Shown here: positions 41,403 through 52,587 of the stretch, in pieces
How the letters are laid out: each line of letters starts with the position of its first letter
Numbering within the stretch: position 1 is the stretch's first letter
DNA from: Anodontia alba
Lineage: Eukaryota > Mollusca > Bivalvia > Lucinida > Lucinidae
NCBI GenBank assembly: GCA_964016985.1
Contig: OZ024835.1
Location: 1,185,501 to 1,249,500, forward strand
DNA length: 64,000 bases
Direction: 5' to 3'
Notes under the pieces: model-generated
Database searches by the model: none
Told to the model about the DNA's origin: nothing
The model's input: the letters and a program-made list of their open reading frames with translations, nothing else
Translations under genes and position numbers: made by a program

Positions 41403-42049
41403 GCTTTAATCAATTTTACTCGCGCGAAACCTCATCTTTCATTCCAGTGTAGTTCCAGATTACAAATATATATATGTTCCGTCCGCATAGGGGTCCACCA
41501 TCTCATATGTGGAATATCACAGGAAAACGCTTATAATCAAAACACTGTGTGATGAAACCAGACAAATGGCCCAGTGGCGAAATGAAGTCAGAACACAAGA
41601 AAGTGATATTCACTTTCTAATCCTCCTGAAACACATCTCCATATATGCTGAAATACTGAGAGAGACAGATAATCAGAGACAGACACACACAGAGACGTAT
41701 ATTCCATATCCTTGCTTTATTCAGAGTAGAAGGCTCGTCAGCACCTGACCTGTTTGCAGTAATGCTTGTGGTACGATATAATATACTTTTTTAAAATCTT
41801 TTGATACGTGGAACATTCAATAGTTAATGGTATGATTGTGATAGTTCCTGGGTTTGTCAGTTTGCTTATAAATAAATCAGAAAGCATGCAATAAAAGAAA
41901 ACCCATACGTCTTAATTTAGAAACTAGGCTACAAGAAAAAACAACAAACAGTGAAAACAACTCATAAGATTGACAGATTGCTGGAGCCAAAAGCGAAAAC
42001 AAAATATTGCGTCTATACTCTAATATGCAGTTCTAATCGATGCTTTATC
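41403..42049. other. unassigned intron sequence
   Basis: No recognised gene or repeat beyond short (AGAC)-rich sequence near 41670. Confidence 0.45.
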
Positions 42050-42260
42050 CATTACGAAAACACGCCTATTCAAATATATTGAAACTTTTACAACCAAAAA
42101 GGAAAATTTCAGATAAAAAATTCTGATAATTTTCATATTCCTCCTCAAAACATAGATTGAGCAGGAATAAGAAAAATAATGTTTACCCCTGTAAACCCCA
42201 GTTTTACTACATAAAAGTGGGTTTAAGGGGTCAGAATTGTATAGGCGTGTTTTCGTGATG
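42050..42260 (+). mobile_element. family C element, core deleted
   Basis: Both ends present (CATTACGAAAACACGCCTAT, ATAGGCGTGTTTTCGTGATG). CAAAACATAGATTG passes straight to AGCAGGAATAAG, so the palindrome of about 70 bp is gone. Confidence 0.92.
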
Positions 42261-42265
42261 AGTAT

Positions 42266-42341
42266 GTTTTTTTTTTTTTTTTTTGTTGTTTTTTTTTTTT
42301 TTTTTTTTTTTTTTTGTTTTTTTTTTGTTGTTTTTTTTTTT
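42266..42341 (+). repeat. T tract with single G interruptions
   Basis: Runs of T broken by lone G or GTTG. Confidence 0.95.
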
Positions 42342-42467
42342 GCCTTCTACAGAGGTAACAAAGTAAAAGACAAAAATGTATGGTTGTTATTTTCTAATTA
42401 GTTACATTCCTAATTTTGCCTTTGTGTACATGTATATCGACTCTATGATTTTCCGAAATAAGAATTT

Positions 42468-42746
42468 CATCACGAAAACATACCTATATAATTTTGACCC
42501 CCTTAAACGCCACTTTTATATAGTAAAACTGGGGTTTACAGCGGTGTACATTATTTTTCATATTTCTGCTAAAAATATAGATTGTGGGTACTCGTTAGAA
42601 CCGCCTCGGCGAGGCGGTTCTAACGAGTACCCACAATCTATGTGTTGAGCAGAAATATGAAAAATATCAGAGTTTTTTATCTGAAACTTTTCAGTTTTTG
42701 GAGGTGAAATTTTCTATGTATTTGAATAGGCGTGTTTTTCGTAATG
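42468..42746 (-). mobile_element. family C element
   Basis: CATCACGAAAACATACCTAT ..AGGCGTGTTTTTCGTAATG; core perfect, apex CCTCGGCGAGG. Confidence 0.92.
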
Positions 42747-43912
42747 GGTATGCTGACCTCAGACACATTATACCTATGCATATCCTGGTCTTCATTGTTA
42801 CAAAGGACTTTGAGTGTATACTTTATTTAAGAATTGAAATCATAATTTTAAGATTTCATCGAGTAATGAGAAACATTAGCTTTAGTGTCCGTGATGCCCG
42901 AAGGGCTTCTCGCGTACATTAAACTAAAGTAATGATTTTTCATTACTTGATGAAACTCCAGAATTGTGGTTTTAATTCATACATTTACATTTTATTTAAT
43001 TACTTTTTTATCGATCAAGTCTTTGAAAGAAAGTTTTATTTGTTTTCTAACATTTTGGATTTAGTGTAGCATGTCGAAGGTCTTGGAACAGCCCAAAGGC
43101 AGACATGGCGCTCTTAGCGTTATGACGACTTGCAACCAACATCGCACAAAAGTCAGTAAACAAACAGCGTTACTGGTACATGTAGCGTTGGCATCGATCC
43201 CACCAAACCCCTTACAAGCTAGGTCAAAACGATTTCGAAGACATATACGTAATTATACGACTGTCACAGTAATTAGTTTCACGGAACCTTGCTGGATTAA
43301 TTGGTGGTTTATGGAATTCATAATATGCAGTAATTCACTGCCATGTGAACTGTTTTCCCTTCTGAAGCATAGTGAATAGTTTGACACTGCGACAATCCAT
43401 GTTGATATTCAATAACACTAATAACTTAAGCATAATTGGTCAAAGTATCTATAATCTTTAGAATGTGTACAGAGTTCACACTTTTGGTACAAGGCAGTAC
43501 TAAAATGGACATGTTTTGTGCTCCCAGTGATTTTTCGCTGCATTATGCACTCTTCGTGATTTTGTTATAAATCCGAACACTGTCACAGTCGCAGTTATGT
43601 ACATAACGTAGGTTGATGACCCTGCACACTATGGCGCTGCTTATATTACATGACGTCTTAAGTTTTTTCATCGAGAAATGAACTGCAACAAGAATGGCTG
43701 CTTCATCTAAGGCTATTGCAATGAAAATGTCGAAATTTGGACTTGAGCTTATTTGGACTTTGGATTTATTTAAAGACAGAATATCGCTCAACTTTTGTCT
43801 AGGAGGCGTGAACAGCTGCCTTAGAAGATAAGGCAAATTAAAGCCCCGCTCCACCCAACTCCTATAGTAGTTTTCCAGTAGTTTTAAAGGCGGTTCTTGT
43901 GTTGCAGGTCTT
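42747..43912. other. unassigned intron sequence
   Basis: Contains a partly palindromic TTTCATCGAGTAATGA / TCATTACTTGATGAAA pair at 42855-42958 around GTGTCCGTGATGCCCGAAGG. An open frame of 102 codons at 43071-43379 has no recognisable family and is probably chance. Confidence 0.5.
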
Positions 43913-43924
43913 TTGTGTTCATAC

Positions 43925-44190
43925 GTCTTTTTTTTTTTTTTGGTAATTGTTTCGGTGCCTCAGGTATGCTCTTGTTTTTTTTTTTGTTTTTTTTTTTTTT
44001 TTTTTTTTAGTAATTGTGCGTTTTGTTTGACCATTGTTTCGATGCCTCAGGTAGGCTTTTTTTGTGTTTTTTTTTTATTTTTGTTTTTGTTTTTTGTTTG
44101 TTTTTTTTTTGTTTTGTTTTTTGGTAATTGTGCGTTTTGTTTGGCCATTGTTTCGGTGCCTCAGGTAGGCTGTGTTTTGTGGTTGTCGCA
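43925..44190 (+). repeat. three family K fragments separated by T tracts
   Basis: GTAATTGTTTCGGTGCCTCAG, GACCATTGTTTCGATGCCTC and GGCCATTGTTTCGGTGCCTC, each followed by AGGTAGGC/AGGTATGC and G-interrupted T runs. The last continues into GTGGTTGTCGCATTTCCCGG. Confidence 0.8.
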
Positions 44191-44227
44191 TTTCCCGGGT
44201 AATTTCACATATATATTTTACGGTATA

Positions 44228-44547
44228 CAGTGAAGCCTCGTTCCCAAGGATTTTGCCATTAAATCAATTTGCTGTTGTAAGGAATCCTTAATGAGGAGAA
44301 TGATACGTAAGTAACGCTTTGATTTTTTTACTTTTATCATGGAACGTATTTGGATATTTGTTAGAATCGCCTCAGTGAGGCGATTCTAACAAATATCCAA
44401 AACATAATTGAAGCATAAAATAATTTGACTTAATTTTGAATAATTTCAGAATAACTGTAACTCTTGAAAGAAAGTTTCGTGCCAGTCAAATTAACCATAT
44501 AACTAATTTGTCGTTGTATCGAGTGTCGGTATAAAGGGGGTTGGCTG
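44228..44547. mobile_element. pogo-like MITE with C-type core
   Basis: TA on both sides, CAGTGAAGCCTCGTTCCC ..GGGGGTTGGCTG. Core GGATATTTGTTAGAATCGCC / GGCGATTCTAACAAATATCC with apex TCAGTGAG, perfectly paired. Confidence 0.75.
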
Positions 44548-45171
44548 TATTACTATTGTTCACGAATCATAAATAGTAAAGTAGTCCAGGATATGGGACA
44601 ATCACAGAATATAATCTGTACATGTAACAGGAGAGCCAATATAAACTCTATCCCTGTATAAAGACATTACCACATTGATTGTATGTACTGGGAGACTTTT
44701 AGGGTCACCACGCGCCACACACACAAAGGAATTCTGACATTACTTTGGTTAAACTTATATCTTTTGGTCCTTTAGGATCACTATGGTCATTTGGGATAAA
44801 ATAGAATATCGCTGAACCATGGGCTTGGAGGCGGGAACGGTGTTGCACATATATGACTGTTAATGAATAGGCACCATTAAACCAATAAAAAAAAAACCCA
44901 AAAGGTTACTTTTGGAAACAAAGAACACAAGCGAAAATCGAAGACTCAGTTTAAGTAAGTCTCATCATATGCAGCATTGTAGTAGTCTGCTTTTGCGTTT
45001 ATTTGACGTGTTTCTTGCTTCCAAAAGATCGATCCTATCAAAAGGTTGTTAATGTAATGACGCATAACATTTTAGCTTTACATGTCCGTCCTTTATACAC
45101 ATGTATATCCAAAATGAAGCACAGCGTTGAAATTACGCCGTATGATTTGAAAGCATGACAGCGTACCTACT
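44548..45171. other. unassigned intron sequence
   Basis: Apart from a family M fragment (GGAAACAAAGAACACAAGCG and AAAATCGAAGACTCAGTTT, about 44920-44955), nothing recognised. Confidence 0.45.
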
Positions 45172-45278
45172 CCCAGTCAGCATTCTACGTAAATCTATAT
45201 CTGACCGTCATCGGCCCGTCAGGGTAGCTGACGGGTCGATGACAGCCCGATGTAGATTTACGTAGAATGCTAGCTGGG
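45172..45278. mobile_element. family H MITE copy 2
   Basis: CCCAGTCAGCATTCTACGTA ..TACGTAGAATGCTAGCTGGG. Both arms have changed TTTATA to CTACGTA together, so pairing is kept. Confidence 0.85.
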
Positions 45279-45304
45279 CTATTACATGAGGCTGGTTCAG
45301 GGGA

Positions 45305-45497
45305 AATGTTAAGGAGGGGTATTTGATGATAATTCTGGGATATGTTTTCTTACTTCTCTATGAAAAACATATGCTGTGGGTACTCATTAGAAGCGCCTCG
45401 TCCAGGTACTTCTAATGAATACCTACAACATATGCTTCTATAGGTAACTGGAGAAAAAATACTCCAGAATTATCCTTAACAACTCCTCTGGTTTGGC
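45305..45497. mobile_element. hairpin element with C-type core
   Basis: GTTAAGGAGGGGTATTTGAT, GATAATTCTGGGATATG.. faces ..CCAGAATTATCCTTAACAAC. Core GTGGGTACTCATTAGAAGCG CCTCG faces a shortened GTACTTCTAATGAATACCTAC arm. The outer arms match no other family here. Confidence 0.75.
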
Positions 45498-45957
45498 TGG
45501 AATTGATTTTAAAAGGAATCAACTTCAAAAGGAATGAACACATTCACATTAAACATCAGAAAGTTTTCTAGGTCAGACTAGCTTGTCCCTTATTTGAGAG
45601 GAGAGTATGGCTATCAACTATGACTGGGATACCTTTATTTTTTTTTCAAATCCAACATCACAAAGGACCAGAAAATAAAAACTACACTATAGTGAAGTAC
45701 GCAGAGACATGTTTTAGCTACCATACGATACTGCCACCAACTTTAGTGAAGATAAACAGGTTCTGATGAGAGCAATGAACACACTAGCAAAAAATCGAAG
45801 TCATCCTCTCGGATGGAGCGTGATATTGGGGCACATATTACAATCATTTGTTAACATTAACAATGGCGCATGGAGTTTGACCTGACAGAGAACTGTCCTA
45901 TTTTGTGATAAAATGTCATCAACGAATAGCATTTCCATAAACACAAATGATGCGCAA

Positions 45958-46183
45958 CGCATGAAAAGGGCCCTTATGCAATTTGCGGGCACCGCAAGCC
46001 CTGATCAGCCTGCGCATAGGCTGATCAGGACCTTCGTTGCCCGCACAAGGAATCAATGGATACTGTAGTATATGTCGATGAACAGAGAATGCTCAGATCA
46101 GACTGCACAGATGCGCATGCTGATCTGGACCTACACTGTCCGCAAATAGTATAAGGCCCTTTTTCGTGCGTTGCGCATCAAAT
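45958..46183. mobile_element. family D element, GCGCAACGCATGAAAA-end subtype
   Basis: ATGCGCAACGCATGAAAAGGG ..CCCTTTTTCGTGCGTTGCGCAT: ends nearly perfect. Two inner hairpins (AGCCCTGATCAGCCTGCGCA; GAGAATGCTCAGATCAGACTG). Confidence 0.85.
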
Positions 46184-46481
46184 GAAATTGTTTATGTGCT
46201 TTGGGATGTAATCACAGTCTCGTCAGAACAGAATGACACTGAACATGTGCGATCTGATAACAAACGTTTTTTTTTTTTTTGTTTTGTTATTTTTTTCCAT
46301 TTGATTGCAAGCGCTTTTTTTCCAATTGATTACGTTATTGTTTGGTAATATCGTGTAGTCCTTTGGTTCCGTTTGTTAATTTCCCTTCCCGCTGTATGGA
46401 AGCGTAAAATTGAAGACACGCTCGTAGACACATATTCCATAACATGGAAAATATGAACTGAGCCACCACGTCAAAAAACAC

Positions 46482-46685
46482 ACCTTCGCGCATGCGCGCC
46501 CACTGATGATTCAAATAAGCCTGCGCATTCGTGCAACCTGATCAGAATCTTTACTGAAAGTTGGATATTCAGGGGTGCAAAGTTTCTTCATACGGACAAC
46601 GTAGATTCTGATCGGACTGCGTAGATGCGCAGGCTGATTTGAGTCTTCGCTTGGCGCACAATGCCCGACGGCTCTTTTGTGTAAT
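46482..46685. mobile_element. family D element, GAAGGTACGTT-end subtype
   Basis: CACACCTTCGCGCATGCGCG, diverged left hairpin, ACAACGTAGATTCTGATCGG..GAGTCTTCGCTTGGCGCACA, and CCGACGGCTCTTTTGTG. Ends decayed. Confidence 0.65.
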
Positions 46686-46871
46686 ACACATGCATGCATT
46701 ACATGCTTATTACAATATTTCCTTGGATGTACATCTACCTCTTTAGTCAGCTGATTAACAAACAAGTGTGTGTCATTTTACAGAATGTTATTTTCAAAAT
46801 GGTAACCGACATAAATTTCGTAAGGCAATTTCAAAATTTTATCGTCTCCATTTGTAATTAATTTCGTAATA

Positions 46872-47369
46872 CAGTCAGGGATCACAAGTAATTCCACAAC
46901 GTCCAAAATCCCATAGAGTTCAATGCAGTTTCATCTTTACAAAAAAGAAATAATAATAAAAACATTTGTTTATATCTTTATAACGTTCACATCATTAGAA
47001 AGCTGGACGATTTATGTAAAATACATTGTGATTCTCACTGGATTTTCTCTATGCAAACTTGAGAAACAAAGAATTAAATTTTGTGTAAGACATTTTGGGC
47101 AGTTTTTGAGCGACGTCAACATTGACGTCAATGGAAACCTGCCATTTTTAAAATTTCCTCTTAATTAAAATTGTTGTATCTGAGAAGACAGATATCCGAT
47201 ATTTATCGAAGTCATATATTTTGGGCATGCATCATTTACCTTTCCAGTCATTACAGGACATCAGTATTTTCTTTACGATGTTACACAATATTAAGTGTCG
47301 TGTAAACATTAAAATGCATTAAAGTCTATGAGAAAATATTTTTGTGGAATTACTTTTGGCCTCTGACTG
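46872..47369. mobile_element. pogo-like element, 498 bp
   Basis: TA on both flanks. Left end CAGTCAGGGATCACAAGTAA TTCCACAA; right end the inverse ..TTGTGGAATTACTTTTGGCC TCTGACTG. The interior has no hairpin core and no coding frame above 81 codons. It has no other copy in the window. Confidence 0.82.
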
Positions 47370-47473
47370 TATAACGACGTCATGAACACTGACTCTAAGA
47401 CTAGTGAGACGTAGTTTATAAACTTTAAAGCTGTCAAGGTGGTTCCTCTAGTGCAGTTCTTTTTTGTGCGATG

Positions 47474-47735
47474 CATCACGAAAACATGCCTATATAAATT
47501 GACCCCCTTAAACCCCACTGTTATGTAGTAAAACTGGGGTTTACAGGGGTATGCTTTATTTTTCTTATTTATGCTCAAAAACATAGATTGTGGGTACTCG
47601 TTAGAACCGCCTCGGCGAGTACCCACAATCTATGTTTTTGAGCAGAAATATGAAAAATAGAGATTTTTATCTGAAGATTTTCAGTTTTAAGAGGTGAAAT
47701 TTTCTATACATTTGAATAGGCGTGTTTTCGAAATG
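47474..47735 (-). mobile_element. family C element, half of core deleted
   Basis: CATCACGAAAACATGCCTAT ..AGGCGTGTTTTCGAAATG. Core reads GAACCGCCTCGGCGAGTACCC: 14 bp of the right arm has gone, with CGAG at both breakpoints. Confidence 0.92.
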
Positions 47736-47841
47736 CTTTAAAGCTTTTACGGCAATTCTTCTTTGTTTGTGCGATGATGGTTTCGTACGTGGTTTTTCTT
47801 TTGTCATTGTGTGTTCTTCATCTCTTTTTCTTTTGGTGCCC

Positions 47842-48122
47842 CATTACTATGACATGCCTATTCAAATATACTGAAATTTTTACCACCAAAAAATGGAAAT
47901 TTTCAGATAAAAAAAAAATTAAAAAAAATTCATATTTCTGCTCAAAACATAGCTTGTAGGTACTCGTTTGAACCGCCGCAACGAGGCGGTTCTAACGAGT
48001 ACCACAATCTGTGTTTTTGAGCAGAAATAAGAAAAATAATGTATACCCCTGTTAACTCCAGTTTTACTATATAAAAGTGGGGTTTAAGTGGGTCAAAATT
48101 ATATAAGCATGTTTTCGTGATG
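47842..48122 (+). mobile_element. family C element
   Basis: Left end decayed (CATTACTATGACATGCCTAT), right ..GCATGTTTTCGTGATG; core apex CCGCAACGAGG. Confidence 0.88.
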
Positions 48123-48172
48123 CGGAAGGTTGTTTTTGTGATTGTGGCTTTTTCTGGATTCATTCATTTGTA

Positions 48173-48525
48173 CAGTAAACTCTCAATGGCTCGAATATCT
48201 TTGAGTCCATGGAAATTTATTCGAGAAAGGGTAGTTCAAGCAATTGAGGGTTGAATATGGCACCAGGCCAGGAAGCAAATGACGACAACTTAGAGTATTT
48301 TTTTCGATCTTCTAAACAATAATGGTATGTTGAGTGTACTCATTAGAATCGCCTCGATGAGGCGATTCTAATGAGTACACACAACATACAATTTTTATGG
48401 TATAAGAAAAATTCCATACATATTTGCTTTCTTGAGCAGGAAGGAATTTCGTAGGTACTCAAAAGCGAATTCGAATTAGCCATGGTAAACGAGCCATCAG
48501 TGTTCGAGCTATTGCGGTTCGATTG
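48173..48525 (+). mobile_element. pogo-B MITE, full
   Basis: TA flanks; CAGTAAACTCTCAATGGCTCG and ..GAGCTATTGCGGTTCGATTG. Core GTACTCATTAGAATCGCCTCG / GAGGCGATTCTAATGAGTAC perfect around AT. Confidence 0.9.
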
Positions 48526-49059
48526 TACTTTTAGATCACTCCGATTTTATAATACAATTTATAAAAAATCTAAATGAAGTTACCGAGGAAAGGTCACATG
48601 TTCTATGAGGAAATAAAAATAAAACAAGGCGTTTCTTACTTATCATTTTGTGCATTAAGAATTCTTTACAATACAATGTAGCAAATTCATTTTAATGGCA
48701 ACATCTTTGGGAACAAATGCTGTCGTTGTTACGAGGGTTCACTGTAACTGCAAATTCCCGCCCCCTCCACCTTCTCCCCCTCCCCCGAAATGACCAGCAG
48801 AAACAGCTACAACATGCTGGGCGAAGCATACTTACCAAGAATTGCTTACTTTTCATGGACGCTTGATTACGCCTCATTTATTTTGGGCCATATCTGTCTG
48901 TTTGAACAATCTTAATTTTGCCTATGTGTATAGCGACTTCATGATTTTTCCGAAATACAATTTTGGTATTTGGACTAAGACTCACTACAACAGAAACTTG
49001 TAAAACTACATAAAGACATTAAAAAAGTCTTGTAACTGTACAGGTATAACATTTATGCT
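48526..49059. other. unassigned intron sequence
   Basis: No recognised repeat. Contains a C-rich run at 48759-48787. Confidence 0.45.
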
Positions 49060-49170
49060 ATGTGATTGTGCATATGTCACATATATGAATACGTAACAGA
49101 TGTGTTATATATGCGTACAATTGTAGGCATACGTAACAGTTACATATGTGCATGACTGTCACTTGTCGAA
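49060..49170. repeat. TATGTAACAC repeat, array 1
   Basis: ATGTGATTGTGCATATGTCAC, ATACGTAACAGATGTGTTAT, GTAGGCATACGTAACAGTTAC. The same motif forms array 2 at 50070-50220. Confidence 0.7.
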
Positions 49171-49254
49171 TTTAACACGTGTGCAAACAATACGAAATCT
49201 TCTATTCTTATAACATCACAAAGAAAAACCGATATATTTGGATTATGTAGACCG

Positions 49255-49290
49255 GACGTGGCGACTGATCAGGATCTACACTGTTTGCAA
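49255..49290. mobile_element. family E, right arm only
   Basis: GGACGTGGCGACTGATCAGG and ATCTACACTGTTTGC without a left arm. Confidence 0.6.
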
Positions 49291-49389
49291 CTCATTTTTA
49301 TCACTCTAAATTGTGTAAAGCCTGATCAGATATTATTATAGCAATATTACAGCTAATCTGGGTCTTCGATGCTCTAATGTACCAAATGC

Positions 49390-49462
49390 TGTTTTTTGTT
49401 GTTGTTGTTGTTGTTTTTTTTTTTTGTTTTTTTTTTTTTTTGTTTTTTTTTTTGTTTTTTTT
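49390..49462 (+). repeat. T tract with single G interruptions
   Basis: TTGTTGTTGTTGTTG followed by T runs separated by lone G and one C. Confidence 0.95.
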
Positions 49463-49631
49463 CATGACATGGCTCGTATACGCGCGTATGAACGCTTATG
49501 GCAGATTTCCATTGTCAGAACAAAAGATAATATCGGTTAAAGTATACCAGTATCAATATTAGTGTACTAAAAACGGACACCGATCCTTACATGCCTCAGC
49601 TACAGATCGCATGAGTTTCCTATTATATCAT

Positions 49632-49761
49632 TGGAAGGTTTACCATACTTCAAAAATGATTTTTGCAACTAGAATTTTTATTTATAGGCTATTCCTTGGA
49701 AGGTTTACTATACTTCAAAAATAAATTTTGCAACTAGAAGTTTTAGTTATAGGCTATTAGC
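49632..49761. repeat. 65 bp tandem duplication
   Basis: TGGAAGGTTTACCATACTTC and TGGAAGGTTTACTATACTTC start units at 49632 and 49697; both continue TTTTGCAACTAGAA and ATAGGCTATT. Confidence 0.9.
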
Positions 49762-50069
49762 AACATAGACGTTTTCTATCTGGGAAACCATTCATATCAA
49801 GTGGTTGCAATATCACTGCACACATACTTAATATATATCTAACAATACTAACATGTAATACACAAATAACAAACACGAACAATTAGAAGTTCTAATAATA
49901 CAAGTTACATATTTAAATGAACATAAAATTTTGTTCCACATACATAGATGCCAAAGCATTAGTTTTGTAAGTAGGGCCGTATGTCAAATAAAAACATGCA
50001 TACTAAGAAAGGAACCTGTCACAGTAATCGTTCCGAAATAGTGACAACAAAATCATGTAAAGAACAGGT

Positions 50070-50550
50070 GTTACATACGTGAATGGTTCGTACATATCCT
50101 ATGAATGCTTCACACTAACTTGTCATCGTGTTACGTATGCGTACGGTTGTACGCAAACGTAACACATTAACATTGCCATGTTTTACGTATGCGTATAATT
50201 TTATGCATATGTAACACATCCATTACGAAAACACGCCTATTCAAATATATACAAAATTTCACCTCCAAAAACTGAAAATTTTCAGATAAAAATTCTATTT
50301 TTTTATTTTCACATTCCTGCTCAAAACATAGATTGTGGGTACTCGTTAGAACCGCCTCGGCGAGGCGGTTCTAACGAGTACCCACACTCTATGTTTTTGA
50401 TCAGAAATAAGAGAAATAATGTATACCCCTGTAAACCCCAGGTTTACTATATAAAAGTGGGGTTTAAGGGGGTCAAACTTATATAGGTATGTTTTCCTGA
50501 TGTGTTACGTATTTGTATGTGTGACATATGCACGCTCACATATGCTATCC
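50070..50550. repeat. TACGTAACAC repeat, array 2, interrupted by a C element
   Basis: TGTTACGTATGCGTACGGTTG, TACGCAAACGTAACAC, TTACGTATGCGTATAATTTT, then the C element at 50221-50502, then TGTTACGTATTTGTATGTG. Confidence 0.75.
50221..50502 (+). mobile_element. family C element
   Basis: CATTACGAAAACACGCCTAT ..ATAGGTATGTTTTCCTGATG; core perfect except one change (CACACTC). Confidence 0.92.
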
Positions 50551-50660
50551 TCCAGACTACAAGCATAGTGGTCAGTTGCCCAAATTACGGCAGACTTTAA
50601 GCTGAATTATAATTGGGCCTCGCAAACTTCCGAGCATATAAGGGCAGCTGATCAGAGCCT

Positions 50661-50843
50661 TAACCCTTAAAACGCCAAGAAAACCTGCATCTGAAAATGT
50701 ATGCATACAGACAAACAGTGTGGACCCTGATTAGACTGCTCCTCTAGGAGCAGTCTGATCTGGGTCCACACTGTTTGCAAAAATGACTTAAAATCACAAG
50801 CACAAAGCAGACGACAACTGTTATGATTGGCAGTTTAAGGGTA
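50661..50843. mobile_element. family E2 element
   Basis: TTAACCCTTAAAACGCCAAG; the GTCGTCTG segment before the hairpin is missing. Hairpin GACTGCTCC TCTA GGAGCAGTC perfect; ends GTTTAAGGGTAA. Confidence 0.82.
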
Positions 50844-50861
50844 ACTATCCACTAACAGAAT

Positions 50862-51005
50862 CGTTGGATACATTGGATACTACAGAATGTATGAATGGAG
50901 TGCAAATGCCTGGATGCCTGTGACTTTGCGCATGTGTGGGATGATCTAAATCTGCGCATTCTGCGCATGCTCGAAGACACCTGTTCGCTTTAGACGGCCC
51001 GTATG
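50862..51005. mobile_element. family D partial
   Basis: GGATACTACAGAATGTATGAA and GCGCATTCTGCGCATGCTCG, then TTCGCTTTAGACGGCCC, matching the right part of 23298-23545. Confidence 0.65.
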
Positions 51006-51171
51006 ATACCTCTCTGAACCACGTTTAAACAATGGTTTTGTAACACTCAATGTGACTGACAGTGCCTTCTGTTCGCAGATGTACGCATTTGAATTTGTGT
51101 GTATAAATAACTAGTGTGAGGTTATTATAGATTTGATAACGCTCGTGAAGGCTGTTCACGAGTTTATTTAA

Positions 51172-51395
51172 AGCTTAGCATCTTGGTAAAAATTTCAGCA
51201 GACGACATTTTGAAATATTTTACTTATTTTTCCCAGAAAACGGAATTTGACATTTCATGCAAATTGTCTCCAATGAAGACCATTTGCATTAGCTGTCAAA
51301 GTATGTTTTCTGGGAAAAAAAGGGAACATGTCATCAATTTGTCGACTCCTGAATTAGCTCAGAGAGTGTTTCAAGTTAATTTAATGTTGCAAATA
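51172..51395. mobile_element. family G element
   Basis: AAGCTTAGCATCTTGGTAAAA, TTTCAGCAGACGACATTTTG, arms GACATTTCATGCAAATTGTC / GACCATTTGCATTAGCTGTC, ATCAATTTGTCGACTCCTGAA. Confidence 0.8.
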
Positions 51396-51406
51396 CGAGT
51401 CGAATA

Positions 51407-51513
51407 CCCAGCTAGCATTCTTTATAAATCTACAGAGGGCCGTTAGCGGCCCGTCAGCTACCCTGACGGGCCGTTAACGGCCGGCTATAGACTTATAAAG
51501 AATGCTTACTGGG
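51407..51513. mobile_element. family H MITE copy 3
   Basis: TA flanks; CCCAGCTAGCATTCTTTATA ..TATAAAGAATGCTTACTGGG. Centre GGCCCGTCAGCTACCCTGAC is inverted relative to copy 1. Confidence 0.88.
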
Positions 51514-51589
51514 TAAACTTTTGTTGCGATCGTATGGCATTGTGTAAATTAACTTTTACTACGTTCTGGGCAGATTCCGCACACTACAA

Positions 51590-51760
51590 ACTGATAATAT
51601 ATATATTTTAATTTTTAATCAGAAAATATGCTTTGACATGTCATACAAAATGTCCCTTTAAGAGAAAATTTGCATGAAATGTCAAAACCTATTTTCTTGG
51701 AAACATATTAAAAAAAATGTTGTTTGCTGAATTTTTACCCAGCATGCTATGTGTTACATT
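51590..51760. mobile_element. family G remnant
   Basis: GACATGTCATACAAAATGTC facing AAATTTGCATGAAATGTCAAA, then TGTTTGCTGAATTTTTACCC AGCATGCTA. Confidence 0.65.
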
Positions 51761-51814
51761 TTTGTATAGGAGCCATGATTGCTTTCTCATGATGACAACG
51801 CGTATTTTATTTCC

Positions 51815-51945
51815 CTTTCCGCTAAATTGTAGCAGATGACATTTAAAATTGTATTTATTTCGGAGTAAATATGACTTAACAGTTCATGTGAATCAGCAGA
51901 CGACTCAAATGAAATGCCAAACTTTATTTTCTCTGAAAAAATTAA
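51815..51945. mobile_element. family G variant with short core
   Basis: GTAGCAGATGACATTTAAAA, GTTCATGTGAATCAGCAGAC GACTCAAATGAAATGCC. Same subtype as 32940-33068. Confidence 0.6.
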
Positions 51946-52187
51946 TGATGTTGCCGACCTAGTGGAGGTCTAAAACCACTAGATAAGCCACGAATACATC
52001 TATTTTCCGGGAAGGACTAAAGTCTGCTTAGATGTTGATACAGTCGCCTTTTCTCTTGGAACAATCCAATTAGCTCCTCCACTGTAGCAGCTGTGGTTTG
52101 TTGCAAGAGGACAGTAATGAAATTGTCGCTAGTAACAGTTAATACTCACAAGGTTTTTCTATCAAACAAGCCGTAACAAGAGAAAAC

Positions 52188-52392
52188 GTACCTTCTGACA
52201 TATTCGTCCATCAAAGACTCAAATTAGCCTGCGCATTCGCGCAGTCTGATCAGAGTCTTCGTTGTCCGCATGAAGAAACTATGCACCCTTGGCTATCCGA
52301 AACTCGCCCAATGAAAATTCTGGTCAGCCTGCGCGAATGCGCAGGCTGATCTGAATCTTCGCTGGGCGACATTTCGAATGTATGTTTTCTGA
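52188..52392. mobile_element. family D element, GAAGGTACGTT-end subtype
   Basis: AACGTACCTTCTGACATATTC, hairpins AAAGACTCAAATTAGCCTGC..GCAGTCTGATCAGAGTCTTC and GAAAATTCTGGTCAGCCTGC GCGAATGCGCAGG, then CGACATTTCGAATGTATGTTT. Confidence 0.82.
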
Positions 52393-52587
52393 TGATGAAG
52401 CTCAAATATTCTTAAATGAATTTGTAAACTGTTTGCATACGCCAGTTCAGTAAGTTACCACCTTCAGTTGTTTTGTTGATCTAATCTTGATAACAGTTTC
52501 CTCTCTCAATACGCTTTTTTTTTCTAGCGAACAGAAAAATACGTTTTTATTACTAACCGTTCTAAGGCGGTGGTTTTGGTGTGAAAA

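Noticed and set aside
43071..43379. 102-codon frame in a repeat-poor part of the intron
   Set aside because: No motif, no splice context of note, low conservation clues.
43913..44233. Phe-rich 106-codon frame
   Set aside because: Translation of T tracts and family K fragments.
51950..52010. Degraded tRNA-like module (GTTGCCGACCTAGTGGAGGTC)
   Set aside because: Only a short resemblance to the family J head; boxes A and B are not recognisable.
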